Source of the DNA: Ancylobacter novellus
Lineage (GTDB): Bacteria; Pseudomonadota; Alphaproteobacteria; Rhizobiales; Xanthobacteraceae
DNA: 64,000 nt
Direction of reading: 5' to 3'
NCBI GenBank assembly: GCA_003241485.1
Contig: QFQD01000001.1
Location: 61,818-125,817 of the forward strand
Below are positions 25,283-33,693 of this stretch, one piece after another. The notes under the pieces are model-generated. The model had not been told where the DNA came from. It did not search any database and saw nothing but the letters and a program-made list of their open reading frames with translations. Made by a program: the position numbers and the translations under genes. Numbering within the stretch: the first letter of the stretch is position 1; the number at the start of each line of letters is the position of its first letter.

Positions 25283-26122
25283 TCACTCGTGGTTCGCGAC
25301 GAGCTGCTTGCCGAAATTATAGACCAGCGCCGTCTTGGTGGCGCCGAGCTGTACCCATTCCGGCGCACGGGTCTGGATCGCCTTGAAGAACTCTTCCGAG
25401 CGGGTGCGCGCCTTGGCGTGCAGCGCGTCGTAGCGGTCGAACTTCGCCTGGAAGGCGAACTCGCCGATGATCGAGGTTTCCGTCGCGCGATCGCGCCACA
25501 CGGCAATGGTGGCCTTGGCGATCAGCCCGTGGCCGAAATCGAACGAGCCGACATTCACCTGCACTTCCTCGACGGGAAGATTGTTCACCAGCGACACCTT
25601 CTGGTCCTGCTGCGCCGGGCAGTGCTCCTTCAGCGCCGGGAACACGGTGGAGATGCGCTCCAGCCCCTCGTCGAGCACGAGGCCGGGGGTCAGCAGCACG
25701 CAATTATGCGAGTAGAGCGAGCGCATACCGCCGACCTGGTCCTTCAGCGGCAGCAGCTCTTCCTTGAACTTGATGTTCGCCGTGCCGCTCATATGCGGCG
25801 TGACATCGACCGCGGCCGCCGTGTCGAGGTCCGGGTGGCGGAACTTGAAGGTGAGCTCGTGCTCGGGCTCGGGCCAGCCATCGGTGTAGAAGGTGCGCTT
25901 GCGCAGGATGAAGGCGTTTCGGTAAAGCTCGTAATCGGGCGTGTCGTAGAACAGTACCTCGCGCACCTGGCGCTTGAAGCCGTCCTTGTTCGTCGTCACC
26001 GCAACCTTGAATTCGGGCGCGATGAGACACAGCTTGTGCCAGTACACCTCGAATTGACGGGGATCGAAGAACCGCTCCGGGCGGAGCAGGATCTTGTATT
26101 CACGGTAGTGAATATCGTCCAT
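25283..26122 (-). CDS. CYTH-like (triphosphate tunnel) domain protein
   Basis: This 279-residue soluble protein shows features of the CYTH/triphosphate-tunnel fold: a starting E-Y-K-I-L-L strand, FYDTPDYELYRNAFILRKRTF (the usual Y-D-T-P then L-R-x-R pattern), HELTFKFRHPD and a later GEFAFQAKFD strand. Such proteins bind triphosphates or polyphosphate in a beta-tunnel. I assign the fold by pattern only; the canonical ExExK start is incomplete, so catalysis is uncertain. It lies just upstream of the chromate transporter pair on the same strand. Confidence 0.65.
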   Translation of the reverse strand: MDDIHYREYKILLRPERFFDPRQFEVYWHKLCLIAPEFKVAVTTNKDGFKRQVREVLFYDTPDYELYRNAFILRKRTFYTDGWPEPEHELTFKFRHPDLDTAAAVDVTPHMSGTANIKFKEELLPLKDQVGGMRSLYSHNCVLLTPGLVLDEGLERISTVFPALKEHCPAQQDQKVSLVNNLPVEEVQVNVGSFDFGHGLIAKATIAVWRDRATETSIIGEFAFQAKFDRYDALHAKARTRSEEFFKAIQTRAPEWVQLGATKTALVYNFGKQLVANHE

Positions 26123-26317
26123 GGCTGTCTCGAAAGCGCCTGTCGCGAGGTGGTATGAGGGTTTACGCTTAGCTTGAGATTGTCACAAGGGCATCATCAT
26201 GGACAGGCCGATGCGGGTGGCGGCTTGAACGTGACGGCACAATTGTGGTCCAACCGGGCGCAGTAGCGCTGGCGGCGGACTCGCAAGGCCGGATGTCCGC
26301 AGGAAGAGAGAGCCACC

Positions 26318-27283
26318 ATGTCCTCCAAGCTCGACCAATTGCGTTCCATGACCGTCGTCGTCTCCGATACGGGCGACATTGAGACGGTCCGCCGGCTGAA
26401 GCCGCAGGACTGCACCACCAACCCGACGCTGCTGCTCAAGGCGGCGGAAATGCCGGCCTATGCCTCCCTCGTCGACGAGGCGATCGCGTGGGGCCGCAAG
26501 CAGGGCGGCAGCGGCGCGGTGAACGCCACCTGCGACCGGCTGGCGCTGAATTTCGGCACCGAGCTCTCGAAGATCGTGCCCGGCCGCGTCTCCACCGAGG
26601 TCGACGCCGATCTTTCCTTCGACACGCAGGCGACGCTCGCCAAGGCCCGCGCCTTCATCAAGGATTATGAGGCACGCGGCGTTGGTCGCGAGCGCATCCT
26701 CATCAAGGTGGCTTCGACCTGGGAGGGCATCCGCGCCGCCGAGGTGCTGCAGAAGGAAGGCATCGACTGCAACCTCACCCTGTTGTTCTCCATCGCCCAG
26801 GCGGTGGCGGCGGCGGATGCGGGCGCGTTCCTGATCTCGCCCTTCGTCGGGCGCATCCTCGACTGGCACGTCAAGGCGGGCGAGGGCCCCTTCACCCCCG
26901 AGACCGATCCGGGCGTGAAGTCGGTGCGGCAGATCTATGCCTACTACAAGAAATACGGCATCAGCACGGTGGTGATGGGCGCTTCCTTCCGCAACACCGG
27001 CGAGATCGAGGCGCTGGCCGGCTGCGACCGCCTGACCATCGGCCCGTCGCTGCTGGACGAGCTTGCCGCCGACCAGGGCGTGCTGGAGCGCAAGCTCGAC
27101 CCGTCCAATGTCGCCGACGCGCCGGCGAAGATGGAACTGGACGAGAAGGCGTTCCGCTTCGCCTTCAATGAGGACCAGATGGCGACGGAGAAGCTCTCCG
27201 ATGGCATCCGCTCCTTCGTGAAGGACCTGCGCACCCTGCGCGGCCTCGTCGCCAAGCGGCTGGAAGGCGCGCAGGCGGCCTGA
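26318..27283 (+). CDS. tal: transaldolase
   Basis: Transaldolase moves a dihydroxyacetone unit between sugar phosphates in the pentose phosphate pathway. The 321-residue product has the N-terminal DTGD motif, TTNPTLLLKAA, the Schiff-base lysine at residue 130 in ILIKVASTWEG, and NLTLLFSIAQA. The length matches the TalB class rather than the shorter fructose-6-phosphate aldolases. A GGAAGAGAGAG-type ribosome site precedes the ATG. The sulfite-exporter-like gene follows after 52 bases. Confidence 0.95.
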   Translation: MSSKLDQLRSMTVVVSDTGDIETVRRLKPQDCTTNPTLLLKAAEMPAYASLVDEAIAWGRKQGGSGAVNATCDRLALNFGTELSKIVPGRVSTEVDADLSFDTQATLAKARAFIKDYEARGVGRERILIKVASTWEGIRAAEVLQKEGIDCNLTLLFSIAQAVAAADAGAFLISPFVGRILDWHVKAGEGPFTPETDPGVKSVRQIYAYYKKYGISTVVMGASFRNTGEIEALAGCDRLTIGPSLLDELAADQGVLERKLDPSNVADAPAKMELDEKAFRFAFNEDQMATEKLSDGIRSFVKDLRTLRGLVAKRLEGAQAA

Positions 27284-27335
27284 TAGAGGGAGGGCCGCGC
27301 CCTCCCTTCGTCGCTTCCGGCCACGGTCTTCCCGC

Positions 27336-28094
27336 ATGATCTCTCCCGAGCTTGCCTTTGCGCTCGCCGCCGGCGTGGCAGCGTTCTGCGTGGGCATGGG
27401 CAAGGGCGGCGTGCCGATGATCGGCACGCTGGCGGTGCCGATCATGGCGCTGGTGATGCCGCCCATCGCCGCCGCCGGGCTGTTGCTGCCGGTCTATGTG
27501 GTGAGCGACATGTTCGGCGTCTGGGCCTACCGGCGCGAATATTCGCGCCGCGTGCTCGCGATCATCATCCCCGCCGCGACCTTCGGCATCGCCGTCGGCT
27601 GGGCGACCGCCTCCTTTGTCACCGATGCGATGGTCATGGCGATTGTCGGGGTCATCGGTATCGCCTTCTGCCTCGCCCGCTGGCTCGGCGGCGCGGGTAA
27701 GGAGGCGCGGCCGGCCGATGTGCCGCGCGGCGTGTTCTGGGGCGCGGTGGCCGGGTTCACCAGCTTCGTCACCCATGGCGGCGGCCCGCCCTACCAGATG
27801 TACGCAGTGCCGCTGAAGCTGCCGAAGATGGTCTATGCCGGCACCACCACCATCGCCTTCGCCGCCATCAACGCCATAAAGCTGGTGCCGTACTGGACGC
27901 TGGGCCAGCTAAACCCGGCCAATCTGAGGGTGACGCTGGCGCTGATGCCGGTGGCCATTGTCGGCACCTATGCCGGCGTGCATGTGACACGGGTGATCCC
28001 GGAGCGGCATTTCTACCGGCTGGTGGTCGGGGCGCTGTTCCTCTTGTCGCTCAAGTTGGTGTTCGACGGTTTTCGCGAACTCACCGGCTACTGA
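27336..28094 (+). CDS. TauE/SafE (DUF81) family membrane transporter
   Basis: This 252-residue protein has about eight membrane segments and the TauE/SafE repeats: FCVGMGKGGVPMIGTLAVPIMA near the N-terminus and a second half with AGFTSFVTHGGGPPYQMY. The family exports sulfite, sulfonates or organosulfur anions, among others; the substrate here is unknown. It follows the transaldolase gene and is convergent with an MFS gene four bases away. Confidence 0.9.
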   Translation: MISPELAFALAAGVAAFCVGMGKGGVPMIGTLAVPIMALVMPPIAAAGLLLPVYVVSDMFGVWAYRREYSRRVLAIIIPAATFGIAVGWATASFVTDAMVMAIVGVIGIAFCLARWLGGAGKEARPADVPRGVFWGAVAGFTSFVTHGGGPPYQMYAVPLKLPKMVYAGTTTIAFAAINAIKLVPYWTLGQLNPANLRVTLALMPVAIVGTYAGVHVTRVIPERHFYRLVVGALFLLSLKLVFDGFRELTGY

Positions 28095-28097
28095 GCC

Positions 28098-29405
28098 TCA
28101 GTCCTCGTCGAGCGGGCGCGCCACCAGCGTGGCGGTCCAGAACCCCGCCACCAGTATCAACGATCCCGCCAGCAGCGCGAGCAGCACCGCGTCATAGGAG
28201 CCGGAGGCGGCCCACAGCATGGCCATGCCGGCCGGCGCCATGGCGCGGGCGATGGTTGCGGGAAAGGCGAGCGCGCCGTTCACCGCGCCATAGGAGCGCC
28301 GGCTCAGCATTTCTGGCACCACCAGGCCGCGCACGATGGTCATGATGCCGTTGGCCGCGCCATAGACCAGCGCCAGAACGGCGACACCGGCGAAGAAGGG
28401 TGGCATCAGCTCCAGCGCGAGCAGCGTCACGGGAAACACCGCCACCGCGACGGCGCCCACAAGCCGCACCGGCGCGCGCGGCGCCAGCACCCACAGGGCG
28501 ATGCGCCCGGCCACCTGCGCCGGGCCGATTAGCGCCATCGCCGTAACTACGGTGGCGACGTCGAAGCCGCGCTCGATCAGCAGCGGGTAGAGGTGGAAGG
28601 TGAAGCCGGAGAACACGGCGGCATAGGCGGTGAAGGCGATGGCGAGCGCCCAGAAGGCGGGCAGGCGGATCACCAGCGCCACCGCCGAATGCGGTGTCGG
28701 CTCCACGGTGCCCGCCGCGCGGGGTGGGGGCGGCGCGTCGCGCTTGCGGTCGATGGTGAGGAAGTTCAGCGTGGCGCAGATCAGGATGTTGATCGCCGCG
28801 AGCACCATCAACGTCGCGCGCCAGCCGAGCGCATCGAGCAGCAGCTGCAGCAGCGGGATGAAGACCGTGGAGGCAAAGCCGCCCCACAGCGTGATCGCGG
28901 TAATGCCGGCGCGGGCATGCAGCGGCCCGGCGCGCCGCGCCACCACCGCGAAGGCGGGATCGTAGAGCGTGGCAGCCTGCATCGTGCCGAGGCCCGCCAC
29001 GGCGATGTAGAACAGCGGCAGGCTGTCGACCTGCGCCCACAGCACGAAAAGCAGCCCCGCCAGCAGCGACCCGCCGGTCATGATGAGCCGGCCATGGCCG
29101 CGATCAATGGCGGTGCCGATGGGGTAGGCGGCAAAGCCCGCAAGCGCGAGGCCGAGCGTCGCCGCGCCATAGAGTTCCGACTTGGACCAGCCGAGATCCT
29201 CGCTCATCGCCTGCGCGACCTGCGGGAAGCTGTAATAGAGCGTTCCCCAGGAACAGATCTGCGCGATGCCGAGGCCCGTGATGAACAGGCTGCGGCCCGC
29301 GGGCGGGCGATGGGCGGCGGCGGCAATCCCCGGGCTCACCGTGCCGGCGTACACGCCGCCGCCCTGGGCGCCAGCGCTGTCGCCAGTCTGCGTCTCGTGC
29401 TGCAC
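28098..29405 (-). CDS. MFS transporter
   Basis: This 435-residue protein has twelve predicted membrane segments in two halves separated by a cytoplasmic loop (DRKRDAPPPPRAAGTVEPTP, near residue 225). It starts with SLFITGLGIAQICSWGTLYYSFP, a pattern seen in oxalate/formate-type and monocarboxylate-like MFS members. The substrate is not predictable. The start is uncertain: 29405 is a GTG with GAGG rather far upstream, and a later GTG is possible. Confidence 0.85.
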   Translation of the reverse strand: MQHETQTGDSAGAQGGGVYAGTVSPGIAAAAHRPPAGRSLFITGLGIAQICSWGTLYYSFPQVAQAMSEDLGWSKSELYGAATLGLALAGFAAYPIGTAIDRGHGRLIMTGGSLLAGLLFVLWAQVDSLPLFYIAVAGLGTMQAATLYDPAFAVVARRAGPLHARAGITAITLWGGFASTVFIPLLQLLLDALGWRATLMVLAAINILICATLNFLTIDRKRDAPPPPRAAGTVEPTPHSAVALVIRLPAFWALAIAFTAYAAVFSGFTFHLYPLLIERGFDVATVVTAMALIGPAQVAGRIALWVLAPRAPVRLVGAVAVAVFPVTLLALELMPPFFAGVAVLALVYGAANGIMTIVRGLVVPEMLSRRSYGAVNGALAFPATIARAMAPAGMAMLWAASGSYDAVLLALLAGSLILVAGFWTATLVARPLDED

Positions 29406-29562
29406 GGGTCGGCCCGCCTCAAGGCTATGGGGAGGAGTGCCGCTGTATAGGCGCGCGGGCCGAGGCGAAGCAAGCGGGCGGGAGGGGGCGGCGGGCTTTT
29501 AGGTAACCCGGAACGAAGGCGCCTCGCGCGACGTTGAAGGCCCGGCAACACTGGAGCATCAC

Positions 29563-30003
29563 ATGGCGTCGAACACGCGTGGCGGTCGGCCGAAACGATC
29601 CCTTTTCACCCGTTTCTCGCAATGGGTGTCGCTCCAGGCGGGCAAGCCGGTCACCTTTGTCGGGGCGGCCGGTCTTATCGTGCTGTGGGGGGCGAGCGGC
29701 CCGCTCTTCGGCTTCGGCGACACCTGGCAGCTGGTGATCAATACCTCAACCACCATCGTCACCTTCCTCATGGTGTTCGTCATCCAGAACAGCCAGAACC
29801 GCGACACGGCGGCGCTGCACATCAAGCTCGACGAGCTGATCGCCAGCAATGAGCGCACGCGCAACATACTGCTCGACCTCGAGGAGCTTGACGACAGCGC
29901 GCTGGAGAAGATCCGCGCGGAATATGAGGATCTAGCCCGCGCGGAACGCAAGGCGGGTGGCCCCCGTCCCGGTCGCGAACGCAGGACCGACAGGAAGCCG
30001 TGA
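29563..30003 (+). CDS. low-affinity iron permease family protein
   Basis: This 146-residue protein has two membrane segments (PVTFVGAAGLIVLWGASGPLFGFGDTWQLVIN and STTIVTFLMVFVIQNSQNRDTAALHIKLDELI). It matches the bacterial members of the Fet4-like low-affinity iron permease family. The conserved QNSQNRDTAA-KLDELI segment is the family hallmark; transport activity of the short bacterial forms is unproven. The C-terminal tail is charged, with a coiled-coil-like stretch then a basic end. Confidence 0.9.
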   Translation: MASNTRGGRPKRSLFTRFSQWVSLQAGKPVTFVGAAGLIVLWGASGPLFGFGDTWQLVINTSTTIVTFLMVFVIQNSQNRDTAALHIKLDELIASNERTRNILLDLEELDDSALEKIRAEYEDLARAERKAGGPRPGRERRTDRKP

Positions 30004-30012
30004 GGCTGGCAG

Positions 30013-31206
30013 TCAGTCCTTCTTCATTCCCTTCTTGTCGCCGTCCTTCGCCTTTGTCGACTTGCGCCCGCCGACGGCCTTTTCCTCGTCATTGGGATGC
30101 GGGCGGTTGGTAAAGCGGGCATTGCCCAGCCCGGTGCCGACGGTGAGCACGCCCCAGTGCGCGACATCGCGCATGAAGGGCGCCTGGCTCAGGCCCTGCA
30201 CCACGGCATCATTGTGCATGAGGATAATGGTCTCGCGCCCGCCAATGGTGGGGATCGCCTCCCACAGCGCCGCCGGCAGGTTGAAGCGCGAGCTTTCCCA
30301 GTTGCCGGGCAGGTTTTGCGCCCCCGTCTCGATGGAGCCCTCGGCCGTGATCTCGCCCGGGCAACCTATACCGATGAAGGGGGCAAGATTCACCTTCTCG
30401 CTCTCCGCCTGGCCGATCAGGTCCTTCAACATGCCGACAAGGCGCTCGACCGCGTCGTCGCGGCCGGTGTTGTCGTCTCCATGTCGCCACAGCTCCATCG
30501 CGCGCACCCGCGCCTTGGAGAGGTCCTCTGCCTTGTCGAGGTTCAGCCGCACGATGCCAGCGCGGATATTGGTGCCGCCGATATCGACGGCGAGAATGTC
30601 GTCGAAGCTGGCGAACATCCAGCTTGGCGCCAGATGCACGGCGCCGATCAGCCCCGCCTCGTCCGGGTGATGGCGGATCGGCCGCAGCTCGATGGCGACG
30701 TCGTTGGCGCGCGCGATCAGCTCGGCGCGGGCGATGGCGATCTCGGCGAAACGGGCCTCGCGCAGGCCTCCGCCAATGGCGATGCGCTGGGTGTCGCGCC
30801 AGTCGCGCGTGCGCATGAGGCGACGGATCACGGTCGCGAGTTCATTGGCATAGTCCTCGACGGCGCTGAGCATCAGGGCCTGGTCCTGCGGCTCGCCCTC
30901 CATCAGCACATCGTCGAGCTCCTTCTTGGAGAAGTCTGCAGCCGGCTTCTCACTGAGCGGGCCCTTGGTGACGGCGATGTCGCGCCAGCGGTCGAGAATC
31001 TCGAAGAAGGCGGCGCGGCGGGCGCGGTCGCCGAGAAAGCCGTCCTCTTCCTTCAGCTGGCTGTTGCAGGCATCGACGGTAACGGCGGCGAGCGTCGTGG
31101 CGCCGTGTGCGGCAAGCGGGGGTGGGCTGGCCTTTGCGCTCTTCGCCTCACTGCCGTTCGACGGCTTGGCGCTCTCGCTCTTGCGGGTCTTCTCAGTGAT
31201 GGCCAT
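30013..31206 (-). CDS. ROK/ASKHA-type sugar-kinase-like protein with permuted motifs
   Basis: This 397-residue protein carries ROK-kinase motifs in unusual order. The motifs that end an ordinary ROK domain come first: RIAIGGGLREARFAE near 141-155 and HHPDEAGLIGAVHLAP near 179-194. The motifs that begin one follow: AVDIGGTNIRAGI near 206-218, GIGCPGEI near 279-286, NDAVVQG with the putative catalytic Asp333, and TVGTGLG near 355-361. The usual zinc motif after that point is absent and the protein ends in a Lys-rich tail. ATP-dependent sugar phosphorylation is possible but unproven. ATG 31206 overlaps the preceding small gene by 14 bases. Confidence 0.82.
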   Translation of the reverse strand: MAITEKTRKSESAKPSNGSEAKSAKASPPPLAAHGATTLAAVTVDACNSQLKEEDGFLGDRARRAAFFEILDRWRDIAVTKGPLSEKPAADFSKKELDDVLMEGEPQDQALMLSAVEDYANELATVIRRLMRTRDWRDTQRIAIGGGLREARFAEIAIARAELIARANDVAIELRPIRHHPDEAGLIGAVHLAPSWMFASFDDILAVDIGGTNIRAGIVRLNLDKAEDLSKARVRAMELWRHGDDNTGRDDAVERLVGMLKDLIGQAESEKVNLAPFIGIGCPGEITAEGSIETGAQNLPGNWESSRFNLPAALWEAIPTIGGRETIILMHNDAVVQGLSQAPFMRDVAHWGVLTVGTGLGNARFTNRPHPNDEEKAVGGRKSTKAKDGDKKGMKKD

Positions 31207-31432
31207 CAAAATCGTCCCAAATGACGCGGCGATTGGCGTCGAGGATCTGCACCGGGCGGCGCGCGTGGTCGGTCTGCATCGCCAGAGCGCGCCGCTTGGC
31301 CTCGTCCAGCCGGTTGAATGTTTCGGACTGCATCATCGGGCAGAGACCCGGCGGAGGCGTGCGCGGCTCCTGATAGAGCAGCCGGAAGGGCGCGAGCGGG
31401 GCGTGCCGCGGGTCGGGAGCCGATGCGTTCAT
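31193..31432 (-). CDS. small hypothetical protein coupled to the ROK-like gene
   Basis: This 79-residue protein has a Pro-rich N-terminal half and a helical, charged second half (FNRLDEAKRRALAMQTDHARRPVQILDANRRVIWDDFDG). It has no signal peptide or membrane segment. The start at 31432 is chosen over the longer frame, which would cover the presumed sigma-factor promoter region. Its stop lies inside the next gene, so the two are probably co-translated. No family is recognised. Confidence 0.6.
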   Translation of the reverse strand: MNASAPDPRHAPLAPFRLLYQEPRTPPPGLCPMMQSETFNRLDEAKRRALAMQTDHARRPVQILDANRRVIWDDFDGHH

Positions 31433-31483
31433 GAGGGGGAGGCCATGATCTGGAGGATCGTCCTGTCTCGTTCCATCGCAGGA

Positions 31484-31570
31484 GAACGAGCGAAGGCGCG
31501 TCGGCGTTCCCATCTCAGGGCAGGACAAAAATCGTCGGCCGGCGGGAATAGGCGGGGGAGCGGCTCCGTA
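31484..31570 (+). promoter_or_regulatory. candidate ECF-type promoters upstream of the sigma factor gene
   Basis: Two matches to the alphaproteobacterial ECF pattern (GAAC, about 17 bases, CGTT/CGTA) lie in the gap before the sigma gene: GAAC at 31484-31487 with CGTT at 31505-31508, and GGAAT at 31545-31549 with CGTA at 31567-31570. The second would leave almost no leader, so the first is the better candidate for autoregulation. Confidence 0.35.
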
Positions 31571-31578
31571 TACGTGAC

Positions 31579-32139
31579 ATGAAGCGTGAGACATCCACCT
31601 TCGACGTTCCCGGCCAGCTCGCGGCGATGCGGCGCTATGCCCGCTCGCTGACGCGCGACGACGTGGATGCCGAGGACCTCGTGCACGACGCGCTGCTGCG
31701 CGCCTATGAGCGGCGCGGCAGCTTCGACGCGGCGCGCGGCCCGGCCGGAAACGGCCTGCGCGGCTGGCTGCTGTCGATCCTGCACAATGTGTTCGTCGAC
31801 GGGCGCCGTTCGCGCCGCGCCGAGCAGCGCCGCATCGATCAGACGCTGGAGACGGGCGTCGCTGCCCAGCCGCCGGCGCAGGAGCATCATGTCCGGCTGG
31901 CGCAGGTGCGCGAGGCCTTCATGACCCTGCCGGAGGAGCAGCGCGCCGCGCTTCATCTCGTGACCATTGAAGGGCTCGGCTATGCCGAGGCCGCCGCCGC
32001 GCTCGGCATCCCGCAGGGCACGCTGATGTCGCGCCTGTCGCGCGCCCGCGCCGCGCTGCGCGCCATCGAGGATGGCGCCGCGCTCGCCCCTCCCACCCAT
32101 CTGCGCATCGTAGGAGGTCAGGATGACCCTTCCCGTTGA
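31579..32139 (+). CDS. ECF-type RNA polymerase sigma factor
   Basis: This 186-residue group 4 sigma factor has region 2 at the N-terminus (RYARSLTRDDVDAEDLVHDALLRAYER and the -10-reading part LRGWLLSILHNVFVDGRR). Region 4 follows (FMTLPEEQRAALHLVTIEGLGYAEAAAALGIPQGTLMSRLSRARAALR). There is no long C-terminal extension. The stop overlaps the next gene, an anti-sigma factor, by 17 bases; this is the usual arrangement in which the anti-sigma holds the sigma inactive until a signal arrives. The signal is unknown. Confidence 0.94.
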   Translation: MKRETSTFDVPGQLAAMRRYARSLTRDDVDAEDLVHDALLRAYERRGSFDAARGPAGNGLRGWLLSILHNVFVDGRRSRRAEQRRIDQTLETGVAAQPPAQEHHVRLAQVREAFMTLPEEQRAALHLVTIEGLGYAEAAAALGIPQGTLMSRLSRARAALRAIEDGAALAPPTHLRIVGGQDDPSR

Positions 32140-32908
32140 TCCGGTCTCCGATGCCGATCTGCAGGCCTATGTCGACGACGAGCTTTCCGTGGCGCGCCGT
32201 ATCGATGTCGAGGCACATCTGAGCGCGCATCCGGCGCAGGCCTCGCGGGTGATGGCGGATCTGCGCATTCGCGACGAACTGCGCCTGGCCTTGGCCGACG
32301 CGCCGCGCCCGGTGGCCTCCGGCGCCGGGCTGGCCACCATGGAGGCGGCGCGGCGGCTGGAGGGTGGACTGTCGCGCCAGAGCTGGATGCGCCGGCTGCG
32401 CATCGCCGCCTCGGTGGCGCTGCTCATTGGCGCCGGCTGGCTGGCGCATGGCCAGTTCGGCCCGCTCGGAGTGAGCCGCGTGGTCGCCTCCGACCTGCCG
32501 CCCGCCTATCTGGAGGACGCCGTGCGCGCCCACCGCACCACGCTGCTGCGGGCCGGCATGAATTCGCAGGCCGGCACCTCCGCCTACGACCCCGCGGAAA
32601 TCCGCGCCGCCACCGCCATCGTCATGCCGGCCCTGCCGGAGGACTGGCAGGTGAGCGACGTGCAGGTCTTCCCCTCCGCCTTCGGCCCCAGCGTCGAAAT
32701 GTCGGTGAAGACCAAGGATTTCGGCGCCGTCTCACTGTTCGCGGTGCGTCCGGGCAGCTTCGACGTTGTGCCGGCGACCACCGTGCCGACCGGCGATCTC
32801 AACGCGGCCTATTGGCAGGTCGGCGAGGTCGCCTATGCGCTGGTTGCCAAATCCGAGAGCCGCGAGCTCGACCGCGCGGCGGCGCGGCTCGCGCGCTCCC
32901 TCTACTGA
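32123..32908 (+). CDS. membrane-anchored anti-sigma factor
   Basis: This 261-residue protein has a cytoplasmic anti-sigma helical domain (DLQAYVDDELSVARRIDVEAHLSAHP). The zinc HxxxCxxC motif is absent, with His in place of the first cysteine region. One membrane segment follows near residue 95 (IAASVALLIGAGWLAHG), then a periplasmic domain of about 150 residues that presumably senses the signal. AGGAGG precedes the ATG inside the sigma gene. It is the partner of the ECF factor, probably inserted in the inner membrane. Confidence 0.88.
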   Translation: MTLPVDPVSDADLQAYVDDELSVARRIDVEAHLSAHPAQASRVMADLRIRDELRLALADAPRPVASGAGLATMEAARRLEGGLSRQSWMRRLRIAASVALLIGAGWLAHGQFGPLGVSRVVASDLPPAYLEDAVRAHRTTLLRAGMNSQAGTSAYDPAEIRAATAIVMPALPEDWQVSDVQVFPSAFGPSVEMSVKTKDFGAVSLFAVRPGSFDVVPATTVPTGDLNAAYWQVGEVAYALVAKSESRELDRAAARLARSLY

Positions 32909-32946
32909 CCCCCGCTTTCTCTCGCCTCTTCCGACAGGAGACAGAC

Positions 32947-33669
32947 ATGAACACGCCGAACACCGGCTTCCAGTGGCAGACAGGCGCCCGCGGCGTCGAC
33001 CAGGCGCTCTTCGACGAGGGCCTGCGCCGCCACATGCTGCGCGTCTACAACTACATGGCGATCGGCCTCGTGCTGACCGGCGCGGTCGCCTTCATCGTCG
33101 GCACCACGCCGGCGCTCTATGTGCCGATCTTCTCCAGCCCGCTGAAGTGGGTGGTGATGCTCGCCCCGCTCGCCTTCGTGCTGTTCTTCTCGTTCCGCAT
33201 CCAGTCGATGTCGGCGAGTGCGGCGCAGACCATGTTCTGGGCGTTCTGCGGCGTGATGGGCCTGTCCATGGCCTCCATCTTCCTGGTGTTCACCGGCACC
33301 TCGATCGCCCGCACCTTCTTCATCGCCGCCACCATGTTCGGTGCGACCAGCCTGTATGGCTACACCACCAAGCGTGACCTCTCGCAGTTCGGCTCGTTCC
33401 TGATCATGGGCCTGATCGGCGTGGTGATCGCGAGCCTGGTCAACATCTTCCTCGGCTCGACCATGCTGCAGTTCATCGTGTCGGTGGTCGGTATCCTGGT
33501 CTTCGTCGGCCTGACCGCCTGGGACACGCAGTCCATCAAGGAACAGTACGCCGAGAATTTTGATGCCGAATCCCAGCAGAAGCTCGCTGTTTTCGGCGCT
33601 TTCTCTCTCTATCTGAACTTCGTGAACATCTTCCAGCTGCTGCTCAACCTTACCGGCGAGCGGGAGTGA
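32947..33669 (+). CDS. Bax inhibitor-1/YccA family membrane protein
   Basis: This 240-residue protein has seven membrane segments of the BI-1/YccA/LFG family: YNYMAIGLVLTGAVAFIVG, SASAAQTMFWAFCGVMGLSMASIFLVF, TFFIAATMFGATSLYGYTTKRDL and the C-terminal VFGAFSLYLNFVNIFQLLL. Bacterial members form pH-sensitive calcium leak channels or modulate FtsH. The start at 32947 has GACAGGAG just upstream; the longer frame overlaps the anti-sigma gene. It is followed by a DUF2076 gene after 24 bases. Confidence 0.95.
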   Translation: MNTPNTGFQWQTGARGVDQALFDEGLRRHMLRVYNYMAIGLVLTGAVAFIVGTTPALYVPIFSSPLKWVVMLAPLAFVLFFSFRIQSMSASAAQTMFWAFCGVMGLSMASIFLVFTGTSIARTFFIAATMFGATSLYGYTTKRDLSQFGSFLIMGLIGVVIASLVNIFLGSTMLQFIVSVVGILVFVGLTAWDTQSIKEQYAENFDAESQQKLAVFGAFSLYLNFVNIFQLLLNLTGERE

Positions 33670-33693
33670 TGTCCCGAACGGAGGGATCCCGAC

